This document shows positions 52,345-62,174 of a stretch of DNA of 64,000 nt, in pieces. A program made the position numbers and the translations under genes. Origin of the DNA: Paraburkholderia atlantica (GTDB lineage Bacteria; Pseudomonadota; Gammaproteobacteria; Burkholderiales; Burkholderiaceae); NCBI RefSeq assembly GCF_009362785.1, contig NZ_WHNQ01000009.1, forward strand, positions 124,001-188,000, given 5' to 3'. The notes beneath the pieces were generated by a model. That model was given only the letters and a program-made list of their open reading frames with translations. It was not told where the DNA came from and did no database searches. The stretch's first letter is position 1. The number at the start of each line of letters is the position of its first letter.

Positions 52345-52765
52345 GTATCAGGTTTCCCCGCTGTCAGACCACGAGTTTGACGACCATGAAAGTCGTAAGG
52401 GTATCGCTAATAGCCTTTGGAATCAACGTTCGACGGCCCGGCGACACCCTGCATCGCTGCCTGGAAAAGCCGGCGGTCGGGGCTTTGACGACTTTTGACA
52501 GAATGTTTAGCTCGATCGGGCTAAACTGACCTCAACCGTGATCGAACGCAGTGCAGACAGTGCGAGCGGCCGCTGGCCGAGGCGATCGATTGCGGTTTTA
52601 GAGCCTGGAACCACTCAGCCGAAAGGCTGTGTCATTGCCATTTTTCGGGGTGGCGATCCCCAGCTTGCCCTGAGGGCGTGCCCATTGCGGGCACGCCATT
52701 TTTTTCAGGATGCACCGGTTGGAGAACCGGCGCCGGGCCCATCGCGGCCCGGTCACGATGCGCGG
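52345..52765 (+). ncRNA. Intergenic region with candidate plus-strand small RNA (about 52560-52706)
   Basis: No protein gene is visible in 421 bases. On the plus strand there is a GAAA-tetraloop hairpin CAGCC/GGCTG (52616-52629), then a GGGG/CCCC hairpin (52647-52661), then a terminator with a 9-bp stem GGCGTGCCC/GGGCACGCC (52675-52683 and 52689-52697) and seven T. No plus-strand gene lies upstream, so the terminator implies a short transcript. Further upstream, a GTTTAGC/GCTAAAC inverted repeat (52505-52526) follows a TTGACA. A clear promoter was not found. Confidence 0.4.
52675..52706 (+). terminator. Plus-strand intrinsic terminator without an upstream protein gene
   Basis: A 9-bp stem with a 5-nt loop is followed by A and seven T. 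The nearest protein genes on both sides are on the minus strand. Confidence 0.8.
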
Positions 52766-55060
52766 TTAGCGGGTTGCGCTGACGTCCGCAACCAGCAGCG
52801 CCGCCATGTTGACGATACGACGCACCGTCGCCGACGGCGTCAGCACGTGCACCGGCTTGGCCGCGCCGAGCAGGATCGGGCCAATCGCGATGTTGTTGCC
52901 CGCCGCCGTCTTCAGCAGGTTGTACGCGATGTTGGCCGCATCGATGTTCGGCAGCACCAGCAGGTTGGCATCACCTTCGAGCGTCGAATCGGGCAGCACT
53001 TCGCGGCGCAGATTGGAGTCGAGCGCGACATCGCCGTGCATTTCGCCGTCAACCTGCAGCTCTGGCGCCCGTTCACGCAGGATCTCCAGCGTATCGCGCA
53101 TCTTCTGCGCGCTCGGCGCGTTGCTCGAACCGAAGTTCGAATGCGAGACGAGCGCGACCTTCGGTTCGATACCGAAACGGCGCACTTCCTCGGCCGCCAT
53201 GATCGTGATCTCGGCCAACTCCTGCGGCGTCGGATCGACGTTCACGTGCGTATCGACAAGGAAAATCTGCCGATTCGGCAACACCAGCCCGTTCATCGCC
53301 GCGTACACCTTCGCGCCGGGCTTCTTGCCGATCACCTGGTCGATGAAGTGGATGTGACGGTGCGTCGTGCTGACCGTGCCGCAGATCATGCCGTCCGCCT
53401 CGCCCTTCTTGACCATCATCGAGCCGATCAGCGTGGTGCGGCGGCGCATCTCGAGCTTGGCCATCTGCGTGGTGATGCCCTTGCGCGACATCATCTTCGC
53501 GTATTCCTGCCAGAACTCGCGGTAACGTTCGTCATGATCGGTGTTGACGACCGTGTAGTCCTGCCCAGCGACGAGCCGCAGACCATAACGCGCGATCCGC
53601 TGTTCGATCACCGCCGGCCGGCCAATCAGAATCGGCTTGGCGAGCTTTTCGTCGACGACGATCTGGATTGCGCGAAGTACACGTTCCTCTTCGCCTTCCG
53701 CGAACACGATACGCTTCTTCTCCGGCTCGACGCTGCGCGCGAGCTGGAAGATCGGCTTCATCGTCGTGCCGCTGTGGTAGACGAATTGCTGCAGATGCTG
53801 CGCGTACGCGTCCATATCCTCGATCGGACGCTCGGCGACGCCGCAGTCCATCGCGGCCTTCGCCACCGCGGGCGCGACCTTGACGATCAGACGCGGATCG
53901 AAGGGCTTCGGAATCAGATATTCCGGTCCGAACGACAGATCCTGAATGCCGTACGCAGTCGCGACGATGTCGCTCTGCTCCTGGCGCGCCAGTTCGGCGA
54001 TCGCGTTGACGGCGGCGATTTCCATTTCGCGCGTGACCGTCGTCGCGCCGGCGTCGAGCGCGCCGCGGAACAGGAACGGGAACACCAGCACGTTGTTGAC
54101 CTGGTTCGGGTAGTCGGTGCGGCCCGTGCACAGCACCGCGTCCGGACGCACTTCGAGCGCGAGTTCCGGCAGGATTTCCGGCGTCGGGTTCGCGAGCGCG
54201 AGGATCAGCGGCTTGGCGGCCATCTTCTTGACCATGTCCTGCTTGAGCACGCCGCCAGCCGACAGGCCAAGGAACACGTCCGCGCCGTCGATCACCTCGG
54301 CGAGCGAGCGCGCGCTGGTTTCACGCGCGAAACGCTCCTTGTCCGGGTCCATCAGTTCGGTACGGCCCTTGTAGACGACGCCCGCGAGGTCGGTCACGGT
54401 GATGTTTTCGAGCGGCAGGCCGAGGTCGACCAGCAGGTCCAGACAGGCGAGCGCCGCGGCGCCAGCGCCCGAGGAGACCAGCTTGACTTCCTTGATGTCC
54501 TTGCCAACGACCTTCAGGCCGTTGGTGACGGCCGCCGCGACGACGATCGCGGTACCGTGCTGGTCGTCGTGGAAGACCGGAATCTTCATGCGCTTGCGGC
54601 ATTCGCGTTCGACGATGAAGCAGTCCGGCGCCTTGATGTCTTCGAGGTTGATGCCGCCGAAGGTCGGCTCGAGCGCGGCGATCACGTCGACCAGCTTGTG
54701 CGGATCGGTCTCGTTGATTTCGATATCGAACACGTCGATGCCGGCGAACTTCTTGAACAGGACGGCCTTGCCTTCCATGACCGGCTTCGACGCGAGCGGG
54801 CCGATGTTGCCGAGACCCAGCACCGCGGTACCGTTCGTGACGACGCCGACAAGGTTGCTGCGCGCGGTGAAGCGCGCGGCGTTCAGCGGGCTCTCGACGA
54901 TTTCCTCGCACGCGAACGCGACGCCAGGCGAATACGCCAGCGCGAGGTCGCGCTGGTTGATCATCTGCTTGGTCGGGGCGATCGCGATTTTGCCGGGAGT
55001 CGGGAACTCGTGGTAATCGAGAGCTGCTTCGCGGAGTTTGGTATTGACGGGATTCGACAT
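52766..55060 (-). CDS. maeB: NADP-dependent malic enzyme with phosphotransacetylase-like domain
   Basis: Oxidative decarboxylation of malate to pyruvate. The 764 residues consist of a malic N-terminal and NAD-binding region (about 1-430; [17 protein letters not shown]) and a C-terminal Pta-like domain (about 430-760) that is usually regulatory rather than catalytic. The ATG at 55060 fits the family N-terminus ([10 protein letters not shown]). Single gene. Confidence 0.96.
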   Translation of the reverse strand: MSNPVNTKLREAALDYHEFPTPGKIAIAPTKQMINQRDLALAYSPGVAFACEEIVESPLNAARFTARSNLVGVVTNGTAVLGLGNIGPLASKPVMEGKAVLFKKFAGIDVFDIEINETDPHKLVDVIAALEPTFGGINLEDIKAPDCFIVERECRKRMKIPVFHDDQHGTAIVVAAAVTNGLKVVGKDIKEVKLVSSGAGAAALACLDLLVDLGLPLENITVTDLAGVVYKGRTELMDPDKERFARETSARSLAEVIDGADVFLGLSAGGVLKQDMVKKMAAKPLILALANPTPEILPELALEVRPDAVLCTGRTDYPNQVNNVLVFPFLFRGALDAGATTVTREMEIAAVNAIAELARQEQSDIVATAYGIQDLSFGPEYLIPKPFDPRLIVKVAPAVAKAAMDCGVAERPIEDMDAYAQHLQQFVYHSGTTMKPIFQLARSVEPEKKRIVFAEGEEERVLRAIQIVVDEKLAKPILIGRPAVIEQRIARYGLRLVAGQDYTVVNTDHDERYREFWQEYAKMMSRKGITTQMAKLEMRRRTTLIGSMMVKKGEADGMICGTVSTTHRHIHFIDQVIGKKPGAKVYAAMNGLVLPNRQIFLVDTHVNVDPTPQELAEITIMAAEEVRRFGIEPKVALVSHSNFGSSNAPSAQKMRDTLEILRERAPELQVDGEMHGDVALDSNLRREVLPDSTLEGDANLLVLPNIDAANIAYNLLKTAAGNNIAIGPILLGAAKPVHVLTPSATVRRIVNMAALLVADVSATR

Positions 55061-55281
55061 AAGGCGGGCTTCGGAGGGCAGATTAGAATAGACGTTCGAC
55101 GGCATTGTAGCCCCAATTGCCTACGCAATTCCTTCAATACGGGTACAACTGCCGCGACTGAAACAGCGTGAAAGCGCGTTGCCCGTTGCACGGGTGGTCC
55201 GGCGCTTGCGACGGGGCATTACGCTCGAACCTCCTGATCCACGCTGTTTCTCCAACCGTTCTCCGCTCATCGTCCGCCATC

Positions 55282-56283
55282 ATGCTTTCCGAGTTTTCGC
55301 TGATCGACCGCTTCTTCGCCCGCCGCGCCGCCGTCGTGCGGCCCTCCAATGCCGAAGGCGGCACTCTCGGCATCGGCGACGACTGCGCGTTGCTGGCACC
55401 GCCTGCCGGCGAAATGCTGGCGATATCGACGGACATGCTGGTCGAAGGCCGTCATTTCTTCGCCGATGTCGATCCCGAAGCACTCGGTCACAAGGCGCTC
55501 GCGGTCAACCTGTCGGACCTCGCCGCGATGGGCGCCAAGCCGCGGGCGTTCACGCTCGCCTTCTCGCTGCCGCAAGCCGACGAAGCCTGGCTGTCCGGAT
55601 TCAGCGAAGGCCTGTTCACGCTGGCCGAGCGCCACGGTTGCGAGTTGATCGGCGGCGATACCACGAGCGGCCCGCTCAATTTGTGCATTACGGTGTTCGG
55701 CAGCGTGCCGCCGCAAACGGCATTGCGCCGCGATGCTGCGCAACCCGGCGACGACATCTGGATTTCCGGCACGCTCGGCGACGCGCGCGCCGGCCTCGGC
55801 GTGCAGCGCGGCGAATGGTCCGCCGACCCGAACGACGCCGCGACGTTCCGCCAGGCACTCGAACGGCCTGAGCCGCGCATTGCGCTCGGCCTCGCGCTGC
55901 GTGGCATCGCGCACGCGGCGCTCGACCTGTCGGACGGACTCGCTGGCGATCTGCTGCACATCCTCGAACGCTCGTCGATGAGCGCGAGCGTCGACGTCGA
56001 TGCGGTGCCGCGTTCGGCCGCGCTGCGCCGCCTGCCGCCCGACGTCCAGCAGCGCTGCACGCTCGCCGGCGGCGACGACTACGAGCTGTGCTTCACCGCG
56101 CCCGCCGCCGCGCGCGCCGCGGTCGAGGCGGCCGCGCAGACGGCCGCTGTGCCGGTCACTCGCATCGGTACAATAAGCGCACTTGAGGCGGCCACCGACC
56201 GCCCGGCCATCGCGTGGCGCAACGCCACCGGCGCGCCGCTCACTCTGACGTTGCAAGGTTTCGATCACTTTCATGCAGAATGA
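55282..56283 (+). CDS. thiL: Thiamine-monophosphate kinase
   Basis: Makes thiamine diphosphate from thiamine monophosphate. The 333 residues have N-terminal E-F-S-L-I-D-R-F-F, metal/ATP motif I-G-D-D-C-A, V-N-L-S-D-L-A-A-M-G-A-K-P and D-L-S-D-G-L. The ATG at 55282 is chosen over a longer open frame. It overlaps pgpA by 11 bases. Confidence 0.96.
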   Translation: MLSEFSLIDRFFARRAAVVRPSNAEGGTLGIGDDCALLAPPAGEMLAISTDMLVEGRHFFADVDPEALGHKALAVNLSDLAAMGAKPRAFTLAFSLPQADEAWLSGFSEGLFTLAERHGCELIGGDTTSGPLNLCITVFGSVPPQTALRRDAAQPGDDIWISGTLGDARAGLGVQRGEWSADPNDAATFRQALERPEPRIALGLALRGIAHAALDLSDGLAGDLLHILERSSMSASVDVDAVPRSAALRRLPPDVQQRCTLAGGDDYELCFTAPAAARAAVEAAAQTAAVPVTRIGTISALEAATDRPAIAWRNATGAPLTLTLQGFDHFHAE

Positions 56284-56848
56284 CCCCCCGCTCGGCCCCG
56301 CCGACGACTTCCTCGGCAGCGAGCCGCCCCAGGCGCCAGGACCGCGCGCGCCGAAGCCCGCTCAGCCACGCCGCGCGACCGCGCGCTTCATGCTGTCGCA
56401 TCCGGTCCACATCCTGTCGCTCGGTTTCGGCAGCGGGCTGTCGCCCGTCGCGCCGGGCACGATTGGCACCCTGTTCGGGTGGGCGTCGTTCGCGGTACTG
56501 AGCCGCTATCTGACCGTTATCGAATGGGGCGTGTTGATCGGCGTCGGCTTTCTCGCAGGCATCGCGCTGTGCGGCTTTACCGCGAAGCGGCTTGGCGTCG
56601 AGGACCCGTCGGCGGTCGTGTGGGATGAAATCGTCGCGTTCTGGCTCGTGCTGCTGATGGTCACGCCTGCCACGCTCGCCGCTCAGGTGTGGGCGTTCGT
56701 GATCTTCCGCTTCTTCGACATGGTGAAGCCGCCGCCGATTGGCTACTTCGACCGCCGGCTGAAAGGTGGCTTTGGCATCATGTTCGACGACCTGATCGCC
56801 GCGTTCTTCACGTTGCTCGTGATTGCGCTGTGGCGTATGTCGGTTTGA
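56273..56848 (+). CDS. pgpA: Phosphatidylglycerophosphatase A
   Basis: Membrane phosphatase making phosphatidylglycerol. The 191 residues have the PgpA core starting about residue 45 (G-F-G-S-G-L-S-P-V-A-P-G-T-I-G-T), W-D-E-I-V and a C-terminal membrane helix. The first 40 residues are Pro-rich and extra compared with E. coli. The start lies inside the thiL end, so the two are translationally coupled. Confidence 0.95.
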   Translation: MQNDPPLGPADDFLGSEPPQAPGPRAPKPAQPRRATARFMLSHPVHILSLGFGSGLSPVAPGTIGTLFGWASFAVLSRYLTVIEWGVLIGVGFLAGIALCGFTAKRLGVEDPSAVVWDEIVAFWLVLLMVTPATLAAQVWAFVIFRFFDMVKPPPIGYFDRRLKGGFGIMFDDLIAAFFTLLVIALWRMSV

Positions 56849-56956
56849 GCGCTGCCCGAGTGCTACCTGATCATCATTCGACTCTTTTAGTCGCCGCCCG
56901 GCCTCGCCGTTCGCCGCGCCTCACGGCCGGCTTCGTTTTCGGGATTGACTGACGCT

Positions 56957-57457
56957 ATGCCTACCGATTCCGTCGTTCACCAGCTTGCGATCCGCGTGAG
57001 CAACCGTCTGCGCGACGAGCGCCTGATGCTCGTGACTGCCGAGTCCTGCACAGGCGGCATGGTCGCGACCGCGATCACCGACATCTCCGGCAGCAGCGGC
57101 TGGTTCGAACGCGGCTTCGTCACGTATTCGAACCAGGCGAAGAGTGAAATGATCGGCGTGCCGGCCGATCTGATCGAGAAGCACGGCGCGGTCAGCGAAC
57201 CGGTCGCACGCGCGATGGCCGAAGGCGCGCTGCGTAATAGCCGCGCGCAGGTGTCGCTGTCGATCACCGGTGTCGCCGGGCCCGGTGGCGGCACCGAAAC
57301 CAAGCCGGTCGGCATGGTGTCGTTCGGCTGGACCAACCGGCTGCATACGTCGGTGGAAACGAAGATTTTCAAGGGCGATCGCGAGCAGATCCGCGTACAG
57401 GCCGCGGCGCACGCGCTTCGCGGTCTGCTGGCGCTACTCGACGAACGCGAGCATTGA
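56957..57457 (+). CDS. pncC: Nicotinamide-nucleotide amidohydrolase (CinA C-terminal family)
   Basis: Deamidates NMN to NaMN in pyridine nucleotide recycling. The 166 residues have motifs A-E-S-C-T-G-G-M and S-I-T-G-V-A-G-P-G-G-G-T. It follows pgpA by 108 bases. Confidence 0.94.
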   Translation: MPTDSVVHQLAIRVSNRLRDERLMLVTAESCTGGMVATAITDISGSSGWFERGFVTYSNQAKSEMIGVPADLIEKHGAVSEPVARAMAEGALRNSRAQVSLSITGVAGPGGGTETKPVGMVSFGWTNRLHTSVETKIFKGDREQIRVQAAAHALRGLLALLDEREH

Positions 57458-57490
57458 GCGGCGCCTGACTATCGCTGAGGAGACGGACCT

Positions 57491-58021
57491 ATGCCGGATT
57501 CGCGCGCGAACGCAGAACAACTGATCCGCCGCTTCGATCTGAAGCCGCATCCTGAGGGCGGTTTTTTCGCGGAGACCTATCGCTCAGCCGCGCGTGTGCT
57601 GCGCGCCGGAGAATCGAGCGAGACTGAGAACACCCGTGCGGCGTCGACCGCGATTTACTACCTGCTGTGCGACGGCGCGCATTCGGCGTGGCATCGGATC
57701 CGTTCAGACGAGGTCTGGCATTTCTACGCCGGCGAGCCACTACTGGTTCACGTGCTCGATGAAAGCGATGCCGGCGGTGCGCTCGTCACGCATCGGCTCG
57801 GCAATCCCCTCACTCATCCCGATACGGTGTCGCAGGCCGTCGTGCCGGCCGGCATGTGGTTCGCGGCCGAGTGCGCCGATCCGGCGTCGTTCGCGCTGGT
57901 CGGCTGCACGGTCGCGCCGGGTTTCGAATTCAGCGAGTTCGAGCTCGCGGAGCTCGACTCGCTGAAGGCGCGGCATCCGCGCCATGCGGAGTTGATCGGG
58001 CGGCTCGGACCGGCGCGCTGA
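57491..58021 (+). CDS. Cupin family protein (DUF985)
   Basis: The 176-residue protein has a DUF985 cupin fold: H-P-E-G-G-F-F-A-E-T-Y-R near the start, A-W-H-R-I-R-S-D-E-V-W-H-F-Y-A-G-E-P-L, and V-A-P-G-F-E-F-S-E-F-E-L. Metal-binding His and Glu are present, but the reaction is unknown. GAGGAG precedes the ATG; it lies 33 bases after pncC. Ends directly before a tandem repeat. Confidence 0.9.
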   Translation: MPDSRANAEQLIRRFDLKPHPEGGFFAETYRSAARVLRAGESSETENTRAASTAIYYLLCDGAHSAWHRIRSDEVWHFYAGEPLLVHVLDESDAGGALVTHRLGNPLTHPDTVSQAVVPAGMWFAAECADPASFALVGCTVAPGFEFSEFELAELDSLKARHPRHAELIGRLGPAR

Positions 58022-58025
58022 CGCG

Positions 58026-58140
58026 TTGCCCGCCGCGGGACCGCCCGCCGCGGGATCGCCCGCCGCGGGATCGCCCGGCGCGGGATCGCCCGCCGCGGGA
58101 TCGCCCGCCGCGGGATCGCCCGGCGCGGGATCGCCCGCCG
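58026..58140. repeat. Tandem repeat of a 15-bp palindromic unit (7.7 copies)
   Basis: The unit is TCGCCCGCCGCGGGA, repeated seven times with few changes, then a partial copy. Each unit holds the palindrome CCCGC-C-GCGGG. Units 4 and 7 carry G in place of the central C, giving the order C-C-C-G-C-C-G. It fills the space between convergent cupin and pyrF genes (3 bases from the pyrF stop). Confidence 0.95.
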
Positions 58141-58142
58141 AA

Positions 58143-58958
58143 TCAACGAAACGCGTTGATCCGGTCGCGCGTGTCTTTCGCGGCCTGCGCGGCCGCTTGC
58201 GCGAAGTCGTCGCCCTTGCCCGCGTAGATGATTGCGCGCGAAGAGTTGATCAGCATGCCGGTGCCGTTCGCGGTGCGTCCCGCGCTCACGGTGGCCTGCA
58301 CGTCGCCGCCTTGCGCGCCGATGCCCGGAATCAGCAGAGGCATGTCGCCGACGATCCCGCGCACCACTTCGATTTCCTTCGGAAACGTCGCACCGACCAC
58401 GAGCCCGAGCTGGCCGCTCGCATTCCACTTCTGCGCGGCCAGTTGCGCGACGACCTGGTACAGCGGCCGGCCGCCCGTCTCGAGAAACTGCAGATCCGAG
58501 CCGCCCGCGTTCGACGTGCGGCACAGCACGATCACGCCCTTGCCCGCGTGCTCGAGATACGGCTCGATCGAATCGAAACCCATGTACGGATTGACCGTAA
58601 CCGCGTCCGCCTGGTAGCGCTCGAACGCCTCGCGCGCGTACTGCTCGGCGGTGCTGCCAATATCGCCGCGCTTGGCGTCGAGAATCACCGGCAGGCCCGG
58701 ATGGTTCGCGTGAATGTGGGCGATCAGTTGCTCGAGCTGGTCCTCCGCGCGATGCGCGGCGAAGTAGGCGATCTGCGGCTTGAACGACGACGCATACGGC
58801 GCGGTTGCATCGACGATCGTGCGGCAGAACTCGAAGATCGCATCGGCGCGGCCCGCGAGCGCGCCGGGAAATTTGCTGGGCTCGGGATCGAGCCCAACGC
58901 ACAGCAGCGAGTGCGTGCGCTGCCAGGCGTCGTTGAGTGTCTGAATGAAGTTGGACAT
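58143..58958 (-). CDS. pyrF: Orotidine 5'-phosphate decarboxylase (type 2)
   Basis: Final UMP synthesis step. The 271 residues show the longer type-2 form, with catalytic D-A-K-R-G-D-I and V-G-L-D-P-E near the start. Single gene, running into the 15-bp repeat tract. Confidence 0.96.
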   Translation of the reverse strand: MSNFIQTLNDAWQRTHSLLCVGLDPEPSKFPGALAGRADAIFEFCRTIVDATAPYASSFKPQIAYFAAHRAEDQLEQLIAHIHANHPGLPVILDAKRGDIGSTAEQYAREAFERYQADAVTVNPYMGFDSIEPYLEHAGKGVIVLCRTSNAGGSDLQFLETGGRPLYQVVAQLAAQKWNASGQLGLVVGATFPKEIEVVRGIVGDMPLLIPGIGAQGGDVQATVSAGRTANGTGMLINSSRAIIYAGKGDDFAQAAAQAAKDTRDRINAFR

Positions 58959-59112
58959 GGTGAGTCTCGCGGCGAGCCGGTAATCGGAAGAGGCGCGTAT
59001 TTTACCCGTCCCACGATCGCCATCCGTCGATGGCGGTCAACGCGCGGCCCGCACCTCATTGGCGGTAGCAGCGCCAGCCGCCCTTCCGGCGGCCCGGCGG
59101 CTATGGCGACAA

Positions 59113-60174
59113 CTACTGCCTGCGCCGCGCGCCACGCCCGCCCGGCATCGAGCGCAGCCCAGTCCGCTCGACGGTGAAGCGGAAAGTGCGCGTCAACCGC
59201 TCGCCGCGCTTGAGCAGCGTCATGCCGTTTTCGCTCGCGCCGCCGGCCAAGTTCATCGCATTGATCGGATGGTCGACCGGCTCGAAGCAGAAGAAGTCTT
59301 CGCCGGGCGGCGTGTACAGCACGTAGTAGTCGGTATCGGCAGCGATATTCAGCGACAGCCGGCGCTTCGGCCACACCACCGCCGCCTGACCGCTCCAGCC
59401 GGTGAACGCGTGATTGACGATCGTCTCCGGCAGCGGATACGCGACGCCGAACTGCCACGCGGGCGGCGCCGGCACATGGCGCACCGGCAGCCAGTCGTCG
59501 CCCGACAGCCACAGGCCGCCGGCCGCCGCCGACAACTCGGTGTCCTCATCGCGCACGAAGAACGGATGCACGCCGAGCCCGAACGGCAGCGTCTCGCGGC
59601 CAGCGTTTTCGATTTCGAGCGCGACGATGAGCGTCGGGCCGTCGAGCGTATAGGTTTGCGTCGCGCGGAACGCGTACGGCTTGCCGTCGCTGCGGTCGAG
59701 CGCGAGGCGCACGTGCTCGCGGCCCGCGTCGAGCACCTGCCACTGCGCGAGCCAGCCGTCGCCGTGAATCGGCAGCGGCTCGTCGGCGCGGTTGCGCGGC
59801 ACCTCGACGCGCCGCCCGCCCACGCTGAAATGACCGCCGCCGATGCGGTTCGAGTACGGCAACAGCGGATAGCAGGCAAGCTGGTTCGGTTCCGTATCGA
59901 CGCCGACTTCGCTGCAGCGCCGGAAGATCGGCGTCAGCGCGCCGTCGTCGCGCCAGTCGAAGCGGGTCACGCCACCGCCGAGCGTCGGCGCGACATCGAG
60001 ACGCAATTGCGAGTTGGCGAGCGTGATGCACGCGACATCGCCGGCGCTGCCTTCGCCGAGCGCGACCGCCGACGTGCTCGGGCCCGCCAGCACCGGATTG
60101 GCCGCCGCGGCAAGTCGCGAGCGTCGCGTTTGAGAGGTTGGGGATGAGGCTGAAACGAGATTCGCAACAGTCAT
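59113..60174 (-). CDS. galM: Aldose 1-epimerase (mutarotase)
   Basis: Interconverts sugar anomers before oxidation. The 353 residues have galactose mutarotase features: N-R-I-G-G-G, the His of P-I-H-G-D-G-W and of G-V-H-P-F-F, and the Glu near F-F-C-F-E-P-V. ATG 60174 has a GGAG 6 bases upstream. It lies downstream of the lactonase in the sugar cluster. Confidence 0.9.
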   Translation of the reverse strand: MTVANLVSASSPTSQTRRSRLAAAANPVLAGPSTSAVALGEGSAGDVACITLANSQLRLDVAPTLGGGVTRFDWRDDGALTPIFRRCSEVGVDTEPNQLACYPLLPYSNRIGGGHFSVGGRRVEVPRNRADEPLPIHGDGWLAQWQVLDAGREHVRLALDRSDGKPYAFRATQTYTLDGPTLIVALEIENAGRETLPFGLGVHPFFVRDEDTELSAAAGGLWLSGDDWLPVRHVPAPPAWQFGVAYPLPETIVNHAFTGWSGQAAVVWPKRRLSLNIAADTDYYVLYTPPGEDFFCFEPVDHPINAMNLAGGASENGMTLLKRGERLTRTFRFTVERTGLRSMPGGRGARRRQ

Positions 60175-60394
60175 ATCTGGCTCCATCGAGAGGCGTGGGA
60201 CGTTGCCGTCAGGGTTGACGGGAGTTGAGGGCGATTTTTTATGACCAATTCGCCTCGAGTCCGAACTGCATGCTGCCGATTCGTTGCCGGCCGGACGCGA
60301 GCGTGCCGCTCGCAGACCGAAACTGCTACATCGACTTCTGCTTCACCTTCAGGATCGCGGCCCCGGCGCGCGGCCGGGGCTGCGTCATTCTGCG

Positions 60395-61336
60395 CTAGAT
60401 AGGCGCGCCCTGGAACAGCGGTTCCGCAACACCGCGCCGTGCGAGTGTCGCGACGAACAGGTCGCCCGCGAGCGTATCGGCCGCGCGCGCCGTCGCATCG
60501 AGCTCGGCGTAGGCGCTCGTGATGTACAGCGTGTCGAGCGCCGTCTCGCCCTGGGCGCTGCCCGCGGCCTTACCGAGCGCGGCACCGCCGATCGCGACGC
60601 AGCTCGGCTGCGTGGTCGGCACGTCGATGCGCTCGGTTTCCACGCCGTCGGGTCCGTAGCGCACCACGCGCGCGCCGCCCCACTGCGCGTTCCACAGGCC
60701 GCCGTCGCTGTCGACGGTCGAGCCGTCGGGGATGCCGTTCGCATCGGTTAGACGCGTGAACAGGCGATCGTTCGCGATGCTGCCGTCCGCGCGATAGTCA
60801 CACGCGCGGATTTCACGCGTCGGCGAATCGCAGTAGTACATCGTCGCGCCGTCGGGACTGAATGCGATGCTGTTCGAAATTGCGGGCGCTGGCAACGGTA
60901 AACGTTCGAGCGATAGATCGTGATTCAACCGATAAAAGCCGGCGACCGTCTGCCGTTGCCCGCTTTCGTCCTTGGTGCCGAACACGAAGCGCCCTTGCCG
61001 ATCACAGCGGCCATCGTTCACGCGCGTGTTCATGCCGGGTTCGACGTCGACGATCCGCCGCGTAGTGCCGGTCTGCAGATCGAAAAACGCCAGATGCGAT
61101 GCGAGCCCGAGCAGCACGTAGCGCGGGTTTTCGCACAGCGCGAAGGTGGCGAGCCGCTCGGACATGTCGAACGAATCGCTGCTGCCGTCGGCCGGATCGT
61201 AGCGCCACAGCCGCGCGCCTTCGATGTCGGTCCAGTAGAAACGGCCGCTGCGGGCGCACCAGGTCGCGCCTTCGCCGAGCTCGCACTGCGCGTCGAGCAG
61301 CAGCGTGGCCCGTTGCACGCGCGGGTTGCCGCTCAC
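60395..61336 (-). CDS. SMP-30/gluconolactonase family sugar lactonase
   Basis: The 313-residue six-bladed propeller carries metal ligands in G-E-G-A-T-W (Glu), R-V-N-D-G-R (Asn) and P-D-G-S-T-V-D (Asp). Opens a sugar lactone made by the dehydrogenase beside it, probably arabino- or galactonolactone. GTG start at 61336 overlaps the dehydrogenase stop (GTGA). Confidence 0.9.
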   Translation of the reverse strand: MSGNPRVQRATLLLDAQCELGEGATWCARSGRFYWTDIEGARLWRYDPADGSSDSFDMSERLATFALCENPRYVLLGLASHLAFFDLQTGTTRRIVDVEPGMNTRVNDGRCDRQGRFVFGTKDESGQRQTVAGFYRLNHDLSLERLPLPAPAISNSIAFSPDGATMYYCDSPTREIRACDYRADGSIANDRLFTRLTDANGIPDGSTVDSDGGLWNAQWGGARVVRYGPDGVETERIDVPTTQPSCVAIGGAALGKAAGSAQGETALDTLYITSAYAELDATARAADTLAGDLFVATLARRGVAEPLFQGAPI

Positions 61337-62133
61337 GCCCAGCCTCCGTCGACGACGATGTCCTGCGCGGTGATCATGCGGCTGTCGTCGGCGGCGAGGA
61401 ACAGCGCCATGCGCGCGAGGTCGGCCGGCATCAGCTCGGCGTCGATGCACTGGCCTTCCTTGATCTGGCGGCGGCCGTTGTCGTCGAGCCACAGGCGCAG
61501 CTGCTTCTCGGTCATCACCCAGCCCGGCACCAGCGTGTTGACGCGGATATTGAAGTGGCCGAGGTCGCGCGCGAGCCCGCGAGTCAGCCCCTGCACCGCC
61601 GACTTCGACATCACGTACACCGGATAGCCGCCGTTCTTCAGCATCCAGCTGATCGAGCCGAGGTTGATGATAGAGCCGCTACGCGCAGCCTTCATGTCCT
61701 CCATCACGGCCTGCGCAGCGAAGAACTGGTGGCGGATGTTGACGGCGATGCCGGCGTCGAACGACTCGCGCGTCACCTCGGCGATCTGGTGGCGCTTGTC
61801 GTTCGCCGCGTTGTTGATCAGCACCTGGATCGGACCCAGCGCCGCCTTCACGTCGGCGATCGCTTTTTGCAGCGCGTCGACATCGGTTAGATCGCAGGCC
61901 AGAAAGAGTGGCTTGTGCTTCGAATCGCCGAGCTGGTCGGCGAGGGCTTCGCCTGCGTTCGCGTCGATATCGAAGAACGCGACGCGCGCGCCCTGCGCCG
62001 CGAAGTGCTCGACGAACGATGCGCCGATGCCGGTCGCGCCGCCCGTGATCAGCACCGTACGGTCGACGAGGCTCGGATAGCGCGCGTACGCGGTGTCAGC
62101 GAGACTGGCGTTTGCATTGGCCGGAGACGACAT
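61333..62133 (-). CDS. SDR family sugar dehydrogenase, probable L-arabinose/D-galactose 1-dehydrogenase
   Basis: The 266-residue protein has Rossmann motif T-G-G-A-T-G-I-G, N-N-A-A, and catalytic Y-V-M-S-K. Oxidises an aldose at C1 to a lactone. Specificity is inferred from neighbours: an AraH/AraG-like transporter upstream and a lactonase and mutarotase downstream. D-xylose is an alternative. Confidence 0.85.
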   Translation of the reverse strand: MSSPANANASLADTAYARYPSLVDRTVLITGGATGIGASFVEHFAAQGARVAFFDIDANAGEALADQLGDSKHKPLFLACDLTDVDALQKAIADVKAALGPIQVLINNAANDKRHQIAEVTRESFDAGIAVNIRHQFFAAQAVMEDMKAARSGSIINLGSISWMLKNGGYPVYVMSKSAVQGLTRGLARDLGHFNIRVNTLVPGWVMTEKQLRLWLDDNGRRQIKEGQCIDAELMPADLARMALFLAADDSRMITAQDIVVDGGWA

Positions 62134-62174
62134 CGTTCGATTCCTTTATGAGCTTGGGATGGGGTGAAAGCGAC

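Noticed and set aside
52560..52706. Candidate RNA considered as 6S RNA
   Set aside because: No long closing stem with a central bubble could be formed between the ends.
52538..55171. 877-codon plus-strand frame opposite maeB
   Set aside because: Shadow of maeB; no domain, biased composition.
58026..58140. Tandem repeat considered as a CRISPR array
   Set aside because: Units are directly adjacent, 15 bp long, with no spacers and no cas genes nearby.
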